NCBI RefSeq assembly: GCF_006965545.2
Contig: NZ_CP041372.2
Location: 2,728,001 to 2,792,000 of the forward strand
Reading direction: 5' to 3'
Source of the DNA: Paenalkalicoccus suaedae
Lineage (GTDB): Bacteria; Bacillota; Bacilli; Bacillales; Salisediminibacteriaceae
Length of the DNA stretch: 64,000 nt
Below are positions 54,934 through 63,247 of this stretch, in pieces. Position 1 is the first letter of the stretch. Every line of letters starts with the position of its first letter. The notes under the pieces were generated by a model. The model saw only the letters and a program-made list of their open reading frames with translations, searched no databases and was not told the DNA's origin. Position numbers and translations under genes: made by a program.

Positions 54934-55044
54934 CACTGCCACCTACCTTACCTTCTATCTTGCCTTACTTTACAAAAAATTTCAATAACACATCTCTCAT
55001 TAGTTTATGACAAACGGGCAACCTATAAGCATGGAGGTGAGTTG

Positions 55045-55578
55045 GTGAAAAAACAAAGTATGATGCTACTCCCATTACTGTTGCTCGCTGCGTGTGGAAA
55101 TGAGTCTGGATTTCCGCTATTTAATCAAGATGGGGATAATCCGATTGTCATGAATGTACAGGATTCTTCTAATGGAGATCCGCTCCAGTTTGGGTACACA
55201 TCAAACACAAAACAAGAAGCAAAAGATGGCGAAGGGATCCCCGGTTACTTTATTTATGACAGGTCGCTTTTAGCGGAAAGTATTGGAGAAATGACTGCGA
55301 TGCTAGAGGATGTCGAGGAAGCGAGCGTTCTTATTACCGATGATGATTGTTTAATTGTGTACGACCAAGGTGAAGGAATGCGTTATGACGTAGCGGAGCA
55401 AGTATATCAAACAGCACTATCTGTACTTCCGTCCTATTACAATATTTATATAAGTGATGATGCCGCACTTCGCTCAGATATTGAACGCTTTGAAGGAAAT
55501 GTCTCACTAGATGACGCTCAGCACAACTCGCTTGATCAAACAATCGAACGCATGAAGGACTCCCCACAAGGTCATTAA
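55045..55578 (+). CDS. yutC: Sporulation lipoprotein YutC (YhcN/YlaJ family)
   Basis: 177 residues. GTG 55045 (GGAGGTGA upstream) opens a lipoprotein signal with lipobox LAAC (C17). The domain ESIGEMTAMLEDVEEASVLITDDDCLIVYD ... VLPSYYNIYISDDAALRSDIERF is the YhcN/YlaJ spore lipoprotein fold. Expected in the forespore membrane or cortex. The longer frame from 54913 overlaps yutD and is rejected. Confidence 0.85.
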   Translation: MKKQSMMLLPLLLLAACGNESGFPLFNQDGDNPIVMNVQDSSNGDPLQFGYTSNTKQEAKDGEGIPGYFIYDRSLLAESIGEMTAMLEDVEEASVLITDDDCLIVYDQGEGMRYDVAEQVYQTALSVLPSYYNIYISDDAALRSDIERFEGNVSLDDAQHNSLDQTIERMKDSPQGH

Positions 55579-55635
55579 AAAATCATCCCACTCTCTTGCT
55601 TTAGCAAGCAAAGATGTGGGATGATTTTTCTTTTT
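55579..55635. terminator. Bidirectional terminator yutC / lipA
   Basis: AAAATCATCCCAC pairs with GTGGGATGATTTT (55579-55591 with 55616-55628); an inner CTTGCT/AGCAAG hairpin makes a long stem. Confidence 0.9.
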
Positions 55636-55649
55636 TTGATCAAACTATA

Positions 55650-56534
55650 TTAAGAATTCGCCTTTGCAGCATTTACCTGCTCGTCCGCGTGGTACGAAGA
55701 CCGCACTAGCGGGCCTGCTTCACAATGCTTAAAGCCTTTTGATAGCGCGATTTCTTTAAGCTCTGCGAACTCTTCCGGACGGTAGTATTTCTCAATTTTT
55801 AAGTGCTTTTTTGTCGGTTGTAAATATTGACCGATGGTCATGATGTCTACGTTGTTTGCTCGTAAATCATCCATTGTCTCTAAAATTTCCTCTTTTGTTT
55901 CTCCAAGACCTAGCATAATGCTCGATTTAGTAGGAGTATGAGGGCTCATTTCTTTAGCACGACGTAGCACTTCGAGAGTACGGTCATACATTGCTTTTGC
56001 ACGAACTCTTGGCGTTAAACGACGAACTGTTTCGATATTATGATTAAAAATATCAGGCTTTGCGTCCATTAAGATGCGTAGATTATCTTCGCTACCACTC
56101 ATATCAGAAGGTAGTACCTCTACACTTGTAAATGGGCTTAGCTTTCGAATTTGACGCACGGTATCCGCGAATACTCCGGCACCTGCATCCTTTAAATCAT
56201 CACGCGCGACTGCGGTGATAACGACGTGTTTTAATCCCATAACTTGTACGGATTCTGCCACACGCACTGGCTCTTGAAGATCTAATTCATTCGGTAACCC
56301 TGACTTAACTGCACAAAAACGACATGCTCTTGTACAAATATCTCCTAAAATCATGAAGGTAGCAGTTTTACGAACCGCCCAGCACTCGTGGATATTTGGA
56401 CATTTCGCTTCCTCACAAACCGTGTGAAGTCTGTTTTCTCTCATCAGTTTCTTTAAGCCCTTGTAAGATTCATTTGTGTTTAGCTTAATTTTAAGCCACT
56501 CCGGCTTTCTGATGTGCTCTTCCTGCTTCGCCAT
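55650..56534 (-). CDS. lipA: Lipoyl synthase
   Basis: 294 residues, radical SAM enzyme that inserts two sulfurs into octanoyl groups on E2/GcvH. Both clusters are coded: auxiliary C40-x4-C45-x5-C51 ([14 protein letters not shown]) and radical-SAM C67-x3-C71-x2-C74 (CTRACRFC). The C-terminal RSSY is present (VRSSYHA). In B. subtilis this is yutB/lipA, next to lytH as here. Confidence 0.97.
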   Translation of the reverse strand: MAKQEEHIRKPEWLKIKLNTNESYKGLKKLMRENRLHTVCEEAKCPNIHECWAVRKTATFMILGDICTRACRFCAVKSGLPNELDLQEPVRVAESVQVMGLKHVVITAVARDDLKDAGAGVFADTVRQIRKLSPFTSVEVLPSDMSGSEDNLRILMDAKPDIFNHNIETVRRLTPRVRAKAMYDRTLEVLRRAKEMSPHTPTKSSIMLGLGETKEEILETMDDLRANNVDIMTIGQYLQPTKKHLKIEKYYRPEEFAELKEIALSKGFKHCEAGPLVRSSYHADEQVNAAKANS

Positions 56535-56671
56535 AGTGTCACACCCCTTATAAAAACTATCTTCCTATAACACTTTACCACATTAAGGCATTACATACAA
56601 AAGATTCTACAAATTAATACATGCATAAAACACGGTTTTTACCCACAACCTATCAAAAAGGAGAGGTATTC

Positions 56672-57649
56672 ATGCGACTTATTTGTTTTATTATACTACT
56701 ATTCGCGCTATTTCCACAAAGTGCTTTCGCCTCAGATGATCCTGCAACCCTTGAGTCCGAACGCATGGCTTTATATGAAAAAGCAGAGATTACGTCTCAA
56801 ATTCCGTGGTACTACTTTGCTGCGGCAGATAGCTATGAGCGTGGGATTAGAAAGGCGAGAAAGCTTACCGAGAATGGCAAGCTTGCTTTTATTGTTTCTG
56901 AAGAAGAATGGGTTGGATCGACGAATCCGGTGAAAAATGATACATCCGTAGCATCAATTGATTATTATGGTGGTATAGGTCAGGACGGGGATGGCGATGA
57001 GCAAGCATCCTTATTAAACGACGAAGATGTTATTCAAGCAATTGCGACTCAGTTCAGCAAGCGAGGTACGTCCGAGGATCATATTAAAGCAGCGCTTTGG
57101 GATTATTACCGACGAGATCACGCAGTCACGTTAATTTCTAACCACGCAAAGGTGTATAAAGAGCTTCAGACAACTTACCTTCCAGAGAGAAGCTTCCCAC
57201 TCCCTCTGCATGCCAACTATAGCTATCGGAGCACATGGGGAGACGCACGTGGTTGGGGCGGGAGAAGAATACACGAAGGAACAGATATATTCGCGGGATA
57301 CGGCGTCCCAGTTAAAGCAACAACGTATGGCGTGGTGGAATTAAAGGGCTGGAATAAATATGGCGGCTGGCGTATCGGCCTTCGCGACACGAAAAACGTC
57401 TATCACTACTTTGCACATTTAAGTGGATTTGAAAAAGGCATTGAAGAGGGGAGTGTCGTAAAGCCTGGAGATGTCATTGGCTATGTGGGTAGCTCTGGGT
57501 ATGGAAAGCCTGGCACACAAGGTAAATTTCCCCCACACTTACACTATGGAATGTATCAGCACGTAGGCTATACGGAATGGTCGTTTGATCCGTATCCTTC
57601 ATTACGAATTTGGGAACGACAGGATCGTGCCAAGAAAAAATCATCATAA
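56672..57649 (+). CDS. lytH: L-Ala-D-Glu endopeptidase LytH (M23, sporulation)
   Basis: 325 residues, equal to B. subtilis LytH/YunA (326). A signal peptide (RLICFIILLFALFPQSAFA) is followed by a helical N-domain and a C-terminal LytM/M23 metallopeptidase: RIHEGTDIFAGYGVPVKA with the His and Asp zinc ligands, YFAHLSGF, and HLHYGM with the last His pair. It trims cortex peptidoglycan to single L-Ala side chains during sporulation. ATG 56672 follows AAGGAGAGG; the frame from 56621 is rejected. Confidence 0.93.
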   Translation: MRLICFIILLFALFPQSAFASDDPATLESERMALYEKAEITSQIPWYYFAAADSYERGIRKARKLTENGKLAFIVSEEEWVGSTNPVKNDTSVASIDYYGGIGQDGDGDEQASLLNDEDVIQAIATQFSKRGTSEDHIKAALWDYYRRDHAVTLISNHAKVYKELQTTYLPERSFPLPLHANYSYRSTWGDARGWGGRRIHEGTDIFAGYGVPVKATTYGVVELKGWNKYGGWRIGLRDTKNVYHYFAHLSGFEKGIEEGSVVKPGDVIGYVGSSGYGKPGTQGKFPPHLHYGMYQHVGYTEWSFDPYPSLRIWERQDRAKKKSS

Positions 57650-57687
57650 AAAACCCGGCTTTCCAGTTTGGAGAGCCGAGTTTTTTG
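57649..57687. terminator. Bidirectional terminator lytH / second NSS symporter
   Basis: AAAAC-CCGGCT-TTCC (57650-57664) pairs with GG-AGAGCCG-AGTTTT (57670-57684). Confidence 0.85.
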
Positions 57688-57694
57688 AGTTAAG

Positions 57695-59053
57695 TTATCC
57701 GAAGAAGGTAGTTTGGATATTGATGAAAAGAATCCATAGAATGCCTAAAGGTGCAATAATACGAATCGCCCAGAGCCAAACCGTACCAACTGCAGAATCA
57801 GTAAGACCTGTTTCACGAAGCGCATCAATTTTGTTCCAGCCCCACCCAACGAATAGAGCAACAATTAATCCACCTAGTGGAAGAGTAAATCTATCTGTAA
57901 CTGTATCAATTAAATCTAAAAACGGTAAACCGAAGATAGTGAAATCACTTAATGGTCCACCTTGACTTAAAGCTGATGGAATACCAAACAGTGTAACTAC
58001 AATCCCTGCCGTTAACGTTGCTTTACGACGATTCCAGTTAAACTGTCTCATTAAGTAAGATACACTTACTTCAAGTAACGAGATAGCAGAAGATAATGCT
58101 GCGATTGCAACTAAGAAGAAGAAGAAAATCGCAAAGATTGTACCGCCTGCACCCATTTGATTAAATACTTCAGGTAGGACGATAAAGATAAGTCCAGGAC
58201 CTGCATTCGGCTCCACGCTCGCAAAGGAGAATACTGCCGGGAAGATCATGATACCTGCTACAATCGCAAATAACGTATCGAATGTGACGACCGTACCTGC
58301 TGCACTCGGTAAACGTGCATCTTTCGGTAAATAAGAGGCATACGTAATCATGGCACCCATACCTAACGATAGGGTAAAGAATGCTTGACCGATAGCTGCT
58401 GCATAAACACTAGGATCCCCAAATGCACCCCAGTCTGGTGAGAATAAGAAAGCTAATCCTTCTGAAGCTCCACTTAACGTTAAGCTATAGCCAGCAAGGA
58501 TAATTACGATTAACGCTAAAAGTGGCATAAATACTTTGTTTGATAGCTCGATTCCTTTTTTTACTCCAAAGAAAACGATGGCAATTGTAAAAGCCATAAA
58601 TAGGAACTGCCAGAATACTGGACCTGTTGTTCCTCCAATGAATGTCTCAAAGAAAGCTCCATAGCCTTCTGCTGGAACAGCTACAGCTGATCCTGAAATG
58701 TACGCAAACAGGTAGTAAAGTACCCAACCTGCAATAACACCATAAAATGATAAAATTAAGAATGAGGTCAAGACGCCTAAAATACCACCGAGCACCCAAG
58801 GCTTACCTGGTGAAATATTATTGAATGAACCTACAACATCTGACTGACCGCGTCGGCCGACAGAAAACTCGGCAAGTAAAACAGGAAGACCAACTAGGAA
58901 GATACAAAGCACATAAATTAATAAGAATGCTGCTCCACCACTTTCACCTGTTACATACGCAAAACGCCAAATGTTCCCTAGACCTACAGCAGAACCAACG
59001 GCTGCCAGGATAAACCCTAATCTTGTGGCAAACTGCTCACGAGACTGATCCAT
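57695..59053 (-). CDS. Sodium:neurotransmitter symporter family (NSS/SNF) transporter, second copy
   Basis: 452 residues, paralogue of the 9739 gene (same TM1: GSAVGLGNIWRFAYVTGESG at about 17-36; ISPGKPWVLGG; ISLLEVSVSYLMRQFNWNRRKA). Na+-coupled uptake of an amino acid or related amine. TM1 residues match bacterial family members. It stands alone, with a consensus promoter and a leader of about 135 bases. Start ATG 59053 follows GAGGGGAG. No regulator is next to it; an upstream cre-like site is possible. Confidence 0.92.
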   Translation of the reverse strand: MDQSREQFATRLGFILAAVGSAVGLGNIWRFAYVTGESGGAAFLLIYVLCIFLVGLPVLLAEFSVGRRGQSDVVGSFNNISPGKPWVLGGILGVLTSFLILSFYGVIAGWVLYYLFAYISGSAVAVPAEGYGAFFETFIGGTTGPVFWQFLFMAFTIAIVFFGVKKGIELSNKVFMPLLALIVIILAGYSLTLSGASEGLAFLFSPDWGAFGDPSVYAAAIGQAFFTLSLGMGAMITYASYLPKDARLPSAAGTVVTFDTLFAIVAGIMIFPAVFSFASVEPNAGPGLIFIVLPEVFNQMGAGGTIFAIFFFFLVAIAALSSAISLLEVSVSYLMRQFNWNRRKATLTAGIVVTLFGIPSALSQGGPLSDFTIFGLPFLDLIDTVTDRFTLPLGGLIVALFVGWGWNKIDALRETGLTDSAVGTVWLWAIRIIAPLGILWILFINIQTTFFG

Positions 59054-59193
59054 GAAAAAAACTCCCCTCTACATAGCTGTATTTTAAAACTAAAAATAAT
59101 TGCTAAGACTATTACTGCTTTAGGAAAATAGGTGTAAGCCTCCTCCTTTTATTAACTTTTTGATCATACAAATGATCTTGTCTTCGCTATTTT

Positions 59194-59222
59194 ATTATAA
59201 TTATCAGAAAATAGAATGTCAA
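59194..59222 (-). promoter_or_regulatory. Consensus sigma-A promoter of the second NSS symporter
   Basis: TTGACA (59217-59222), 17-base spacer, TATAAT (59194-59199) on the minus strand: full consensus. The leader after it contains GATCATTTGTATGATC (a hairpin) and AAAGGAGGAGG near 59150 without a start codon. Confidence 0.9.
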
Positions 59223-59286
59223 AGTATTTTCTGAATATTCGACACAAATTATGATGATTTCTCACATTTATGCGCATAAACTGAAA

Positions 59287-59300
59287 TGTAAGCGCTTAAA
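59287..59300. promoter_or_regulatory. cre-like site upstream of the second NSS promoter
   Basis: TGTAAGCGCTTAAA matches the cre consensus except for one fixed base. It lies 65 bases 5' of the -35 box, the position where CcpA sites activate. Confidence 0.45.
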
Positions 59301-59499
59301 TAAGTTATGATGCTTTAGAATAGTAAGGGGTGGTTTCTTCAACCTTCTTCAATTATGTGACAGAAATCGAGTGATTTCTTTCTTAATATAGAGTTTTGTA
59401 GGTGTGATTTCTCCAATTAATAGAGTGAGAAGTTGTGTTTATAGTGTATTTATCTGCTTCGAAATAAGGTTAGACGCTTCTACATATTATTGAGAATAG

Positions 59500-59690
59500 T
59501 TATGATCTTTAGTTTAATTTTATGTTCCGCTTTTTAAAGTTATGTTCTTGATCCTGATGTTATGTTCCGCATCTAAACTTTATGGACTCCATGGACTTTT
59601 TGAACATCGTTATGTTCCTAATTTTGCTTTTATGTTCCCCGTTTTAAAGTTATGTTCCTTAAACAGAAGTTATGGACTTCCGCAGTGATT
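59500..59690. repeat. 20-nt tract, keyword TTATGTTCC
   Basis: TTATG anchors at 59500, 59520, 59540, 59560 and 59580, then after a 30-base step 59610, 59630, 59650 and 59670. The last unit of each block is TTATGGACT(T/C)C. Organised exactly like 41666-41855. The 59301-59499 part of the spacer shows nothing I can name. Confidence 0.9.
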
Positions 59691-59693
59691 GCG

Positions 59694-59790
59694 CGCATAA
59701 ACTAGCTTTATGCGCGACGTGCCGCTGCAAAAGGCTAATCGGTTTTTCTCGCGCTAGTTGCATCATTCGCTTGCTAGTGCCGTCTATTCC
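59694..59790. repeat. GCGCGCAT ... TTTATGCGCGA ... CTCGCGCTA module
   Basis: Second copy of the module at 15128-15225: GCGCGCAT, CTTTATGCGCGA, TTCTCGCGCTA then TTGCAT, with similar spacing. Again directly beside a TTATGTTCC tract. Confidence 0.6.
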
Positions 59791-59829
59791 TCGCCCATTT
59801 CTTTCCCCTTCTCCCCTCACCAACACCAA

Positions 59830-59866
59830 AAACAAAAGGCCCTCACATAACGTGAGAGCCTTCCGT
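59830..59866 (-). terminator. Terminator of the NhaC-type lysine carrier gene
   Basis: AAGGCCCTCAC (59836-59846) pairs with GTGAGAGCCTT (59852-59862), loop ATAAC. Confidence 0.88.
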
Positions 59867-59879
59867 CTTACAAGTCTTA

Positions 59880-61442
59880 TTACCCGATCGTGCCGAGTCT
59901 TCCTACGATTACTTTCGTGACACCTAGCGTCAGCGCTAACGTTACAGCACCTACTAACAGTCCAACAATCGTCGATCCTGTTACTCCTAGTGCTAAGAAA
60001 GCGATAATAGCTACGAATCCGATCAACAGTGCGTAAGGTAGCTGGGTTGTCACGTGATCGATGTGATGACTTCCCGCTCCTGCTGAAGAAAGAATCGTTG
60101 TATCTGAAATTGGTGAACAGTGGTCACCGAAGATTGCACCAGCAAGTACTGCTGCTAAAACTGGTAGCATAAGCGTAATATCTGTTTGTGCAGCAATTTC
60201 TCCTGCGATCGGTAGCATGATGGCAAATGTGCCCCATGATGTTCCTGTACTAAATGCCATGAACCCTGCGATCACAAAGAGTAGCGCTGGTAAAATAGCG
60301 AGTGGAATAAATTCGTTTACTTGGCTTGCTAAATATTCTCCTGTACCTAATGCGTCAATGACTTCAATAATCGTCCACGCAAAAATGAGGATATAAATAG
60401 CAGGTAGCATCGACTTAATTCCCGCCCATAGGCCAAGACCTACTTGCTTTACTTCTACACGACGTACGAATGCTAACACTACTGCTACGGCGAAACTAAT
60501 TAGTCCACCATATACGAGGGAAGCAGCGACGTCTGTATTTTCAAATGTAGCAAGAAGAGACGCAGTGCCTTCTGTTGCTTGAATACCTGTAATCACCATG
60601 AACATAACTGTACCTGCAATTAATACGGCAATTGGTACAACGAGGTCAGAAACCTTGCCTTTTGCTTCTGGAGCTTCTAACCCAGTTTCCCCAGGAATAG
60701 CGCCTTTGCTTTGATCAAACAATTCACCGGACGTAACCGCTAGACGCTCGTGATGACGCATCGCACCGATATCAAGCTTAAAGTATGCGACCGCAAATAC
60801 CGTGATGATCGCAAATACCGCATAAAAGTTCATTGGAGCGATCAGTAGAAATGCCTGTAAAGAGCCATACTGCGTCACACCGTGAGCAGTTAAAATACCA
60901 CCGATAATCGTGATAATGTATGCACCCCAGCTTGAGACTGGAGAAATCACACACATTGGAGCCGCCGTAGAGTCCACAATATACGCGAGCTTAGCACGCG
61001 AAATACGATGACGGTCTGTTAGCGGTCGACTAACGTTCCCGACTGTTAAGCTGTTAAAATAATCATCGATAAAGATGATTATTCCTAAAAATGCTGCAAC
61101 AAACTGTGCGCCAATGCGCGTCTTCACTCGCGCAAGCGCCCACTCTCCGAATGCTCGTCCCCCACCTGTAATGGTGATAAGTGCCGCAATCATTCCGAGT
61201 AGTAGCAGGAATAAGATAATATAAAATTCCCACGTATTTATGCCATCCTCCGTCCAAAAGATGCCTGTGACGGTCGACATTATTTGTGTAAATGCCTCGT
61301 TAATAAACATATCCTGCTGTTGGTTGACCATTAAGGCTCCAACAATAATACCAACACCAAGTGACACTAACACGCGCTTCGTGATAAGCACGAGCACAAG
61401 TGCAAGCACCGGTGGCAGCAGGGATAGGATACCGTGATCCAT
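59880..61442 (-). CDS. NhaC-family Na+-coupled carrier, probable lysine transporter
   Basis: 520 residues, 12-13 membrane spans. Seen: IIIFIDDYFNSLTVGNVSRPLTD, YIVDSTAAPMCVISPVSSWGAYI, FMAFSTGTSWGTFAIMLPIAGEIA and IFGDHCSPISDTTILSSAGAGSHHIDHV, the NhaC-superfamily blocks. The family includes Na+/H+ antiporters and Na+/solute carriers. The gene has a lysine riboswitch in its leader, which marks the LysW-type lysine transporters described for Firmicutes; lysine uptake is therefore the likely role (inference from regulation). Translation starts at ATG 61442 after GAGGAAGGGG. Confidence 0.85.
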   Translation of the reverse strand: MDHGILSLLPPVLALVLVLITKRVLVSLGVGIIVGALMVNQQQDMFINEAFTQIMSTVTGIFWTEDGINTWEFYIILFLLLLGMIAALITITGGGRAFGEWALARVKTRIGAQFVAAFLGIIIFIDDYFNSLTVGNVSRPLTDRHRISRAKLAYIVDSTAAPMCVISPVSSWGAYIITIIGGILTAHGVTQYGSLQAFLLIAPMNFYAVFAIITVFAVAYFKLDIGAMRHHERLAVTSGELFDQSKGAIPGETGLEAPEAKGKVSDLVVPIAVLIAGTVMFMVITGIQATEGTASLLATFENTDVAASLVYGGLISFAVAVVLAFVRRVEVKQVGLGLWAGIKSMLPAIYILIFAWTIIEVIDALGTGEYLASQVNEFIPLAILPALLFVIAGFMAFSTGTSWGTFAIMLPIAGEIAAQTDITLMLPVLAAVLAGAIFGDHCSPISDTTILSSAGAGSHHIDHVTTQLPYALLIGFVAIIAFLALGVTGSTIVGLLVGAVTLALTLGVTKVIVGRLGTIG

Positions 61443-61498
61443 GAGTATTGCCCCTTCCTCTATATAAAAATGTGGATAGTAGTGTGATCTCTGGACAA

Positions 61499-61745
61499 TA
61501 AAAAAAGCAAGGGAGAGTATCCCCTGCTATCTACAGATGATCCTCACTACAAACGTTTCGCAGTTCTCCACGCTGAGCTATACAAGCACGTGCGTGACAG
61601 TCCAGCACTTATTAAGTGCAGGCCCAGCTAATTATGTGTTGACGGTACATAATTGCTTCGGCAAAGAACCCTTTCACATGCGTGCATCGCTCGTCTAAGC
61701 TTCCGCATATTACTCTTTTTCTTCGCGCCTCTACCTCACATTGTT
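61499..61745 (-). ncRNA. Lysine riboswitch (L box) with terminator
   Basis: On the minus strand the aptamer runs from about 61745: GAGGTAGAGGCGCGAA, GAGTA, GTGAAAGGGTTCTTTGCCGA, AGCAATTATG with its partner CATAATTAGCT, GGGCCTGCACTT, GCTGGACTGTCACG and GTGGAGAACTG. These are the conserved core elements of the lysC-type aptamer. The expression platform ends in an intrinsic terminator (AGCAGGGGA/TCCCTTGCT, 61506-61528, then U7) 57 bases before the carrier gene. With lysine bound, transcription should stop there. Confidence 0.95.
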
Positions 61746-61909
61746 AGGAGGTATCTATTGCTATGAACTTGTCGAAGTTTCCCGAATTAGAATAACAAAT
61801 ATCAAGGCTAATTTCAATGCTTTTTACCTAGCCCATTATATTCTATTAATTGCAACAGTTGCGAAGCTTCTTACTACCCTTTTTCTTACATAGCAAATAT
61901 AGCCGGCCC
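61746..61909. other. Spacer upstream of the lysine riboswitch
   Basis: 164 bases between the riboswitch and yunB. It must hold the riboswitch promoter; no clean -35/-10 pair stands out, and no terminator for yunB is evident. Confidence 0.4.
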
Positions 61910-62686
61910 TTACCCACCGCCGCCCTGATTTGGATTGATGACTGCTGGAATCGTTCCACTGCCACCATAATAATCCGGAACATCACCAGGTAACCAAACC
62001 ATCGTAACAGGCACTGCGGTCTTTACAACAGCGGTATCCGTAGCAAATGGAATAACGACTTTTACGTCGACTTCAATATCCACAGAGACGCTTAAGTACG
62101 CATTATTAATCCCTACAGACATCACTTCATGCTTCATTTGCGACTTCACGTCCCCAATCGCTGAGAGTCTGACAGGAATCTCAGGACCCAAGTGGGCGAG
62201 TAGCGCATTCTTCGTTGCCTGCCCTAAAGGAATCATATGAATAATACCATCTTCAGAAAATGATGCTCCATCGTGAGGCAACGAGTCATCCGGAGCTACA
62301 TGATAATCACGAATCTTGCCCTGTTCAATATCATTTAAGTAATTTTGCACTCTCTTCGTCGTTTCTTGAAGAACACGATTGACGATAACGGGGTTTAACT
62401 GGACAGAGTTAACTTGCTGATTCTGATCATATTCATAAATGAGGACATCCTCCATGTGGCTCTCCTCTAAAATTTGACTGGAGATGGCATCATTGATAGC
62501 GAGTGTCGCTATACGTTGAGTCTCTGTTTTAGCTATGGCAATAATAGTTGGTCGAACGCCTTTCTCTACTAAGATTAACCCCTGTACAGTCAGAACAATA
62601 AAAATAGCACAGGACAAGAGAAAGACGACTTTGAGTGGTAACGGTCCTCTTCGTGACTGTCTTCGGCGCAAGCGCTGCTTTAACAT
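61910..62686 (-). CDS. yunB: Sporulation protein YunB
   Basis: 258 residues. A basic N-terminus (LKQRLRRRQSRRG) and one membrane helix (LKVVFLLSCAIFIVLTVQGLIL) are followed by an extracytoplasmic domain (RPTIIAIAKTETQRIATLAINDAIS, VNRVLQETTKRVQNYLND, AKNAL-type helix, VPVTMVWLPGD). YunB is a sigma-E-dependent sporulation protein in B. subtilis. ATG 62686 is chosen; a GTG seven codons upstream has no ribosome site. It ends in Gly-rich NPNQGGGG. Confidence 0.9.
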   Translation of the reverse strand: MLKQRLRRRQSRRGPLPLKVVFLLSCAIFIVLTVQGLILVEKGVRPTIIAIAKTETQRIATLAINDAISSQILEESHMEDVLIYEYDQNQQVNSVQLNPVIVNRVLQETTKRVQNYLNDIEQGKIRDYHVAPDDSLPHDGASFSEDGIIHMIPLGQATKNALLAHLGPEIPVRLSAIGDVKSQMKHEVMSVGINNAYLSVSVDIEVDVKVVIPFATDTAVVKTAVPVTMVWLPGDVPDYYGGSGTIPAVINPNQGGGG

Positions 62687-62716
62687 GATTGTCCACGCCC
62701 CTTCCACACAAACTAT

Positions 62717-62752
62717 GCAAAAAAAGCCACTCTCATGCTAAGAGAGTGGCTC
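62717..62752 (-). terminator. Terminator of the thyA-dfrA operon
   Basis: AGCCACTCTC (62725-62734) pairs with GAGAGTGGCT (62742-62751). The dfrA stop codon lies inside the hairpin. Confidence 0.88.
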
Positions 62753-63232
62753 AACCGCATCATATGTACGGAAGTAGAAGTCATACGGATTCTTTTCATC
62801 CTTGACCCCTTTTTGTTCTTCTTTTAACACCCATTTAGTTGGGTCTAGTTCTGGGAAATAGGTATCCCCTTCAAACTCACTGTCAATATACGTCACGTAG
62901 ACACGGTCCACTTTATCCAAGTAGTAACGGAATATCTCTGCTCCACCTATGATAAATGCTTTTTCATCCTGACTTAACAGCGTCGTTAATTCCTCAAAGG
63001 AATGAACGACTTCAGCACCTTCTTGGCTGTAGCCTTCGTTACGTGTGAGAATGATGGAGCGTCTATTAGGTAGTGGTCTACCGATCGACTCAAACGTTTT
63101 GCGACCCATCACGATCGTAGACCCGGTCGTAGTCCGCTTAAAAAAAGCGAGATCCGCTGGGAGATGCCACGGCATCGCATTATCACGTCCAATAACTCGA
63201 TTGCGATCATGTGCTACTATCATTGCAAGCAT
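62738..63232 (-). CDS. dfrA: Dihydrofolate reductase
   Basis: 164 residues; reduces dihydrofolate with NADPH. Seen: IVAHDRNRVIGRDNAMPWHLPADL (Met20-type loop and Trp), VMGRKTFESIGRPLPNR, FIIGGAEIFRYYL and the VYVTYIDSEFEGDTYFPEL end. The acidic residue that protonates the substrate (D of PADL) is present. ATG 63232 lies seven bases after AAGGAGG; the ATG two codons earlier overlaps the site. It follows thyA by 15 bases, the usual folate pair. Confidence 0.96.
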   Translation of the reverse strand: MLAMIVAHDRNRVIGRDNAMPWHLPADLAFFKRTTTGSTIVMGRKTFESIGRPLPNRRSIILTRNEGYSQEGAEVVHSFEELTTLLSQDEKAFIIGGAEIFRYYLDKVDRVYVTYIDSEFEGDTYFPELDPTKWVLKEEQKGVKDEKNPYDFYFRTYDAVEPLS

Positions 63233-63247
63233 CGTCATTCCTCCTTG

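Noticed and set aside
54913-55044. N-terminal extension of yutC
   Set aside because: It would overlap the start of divergent yutD and put the lipoprotein signal inside the protein.
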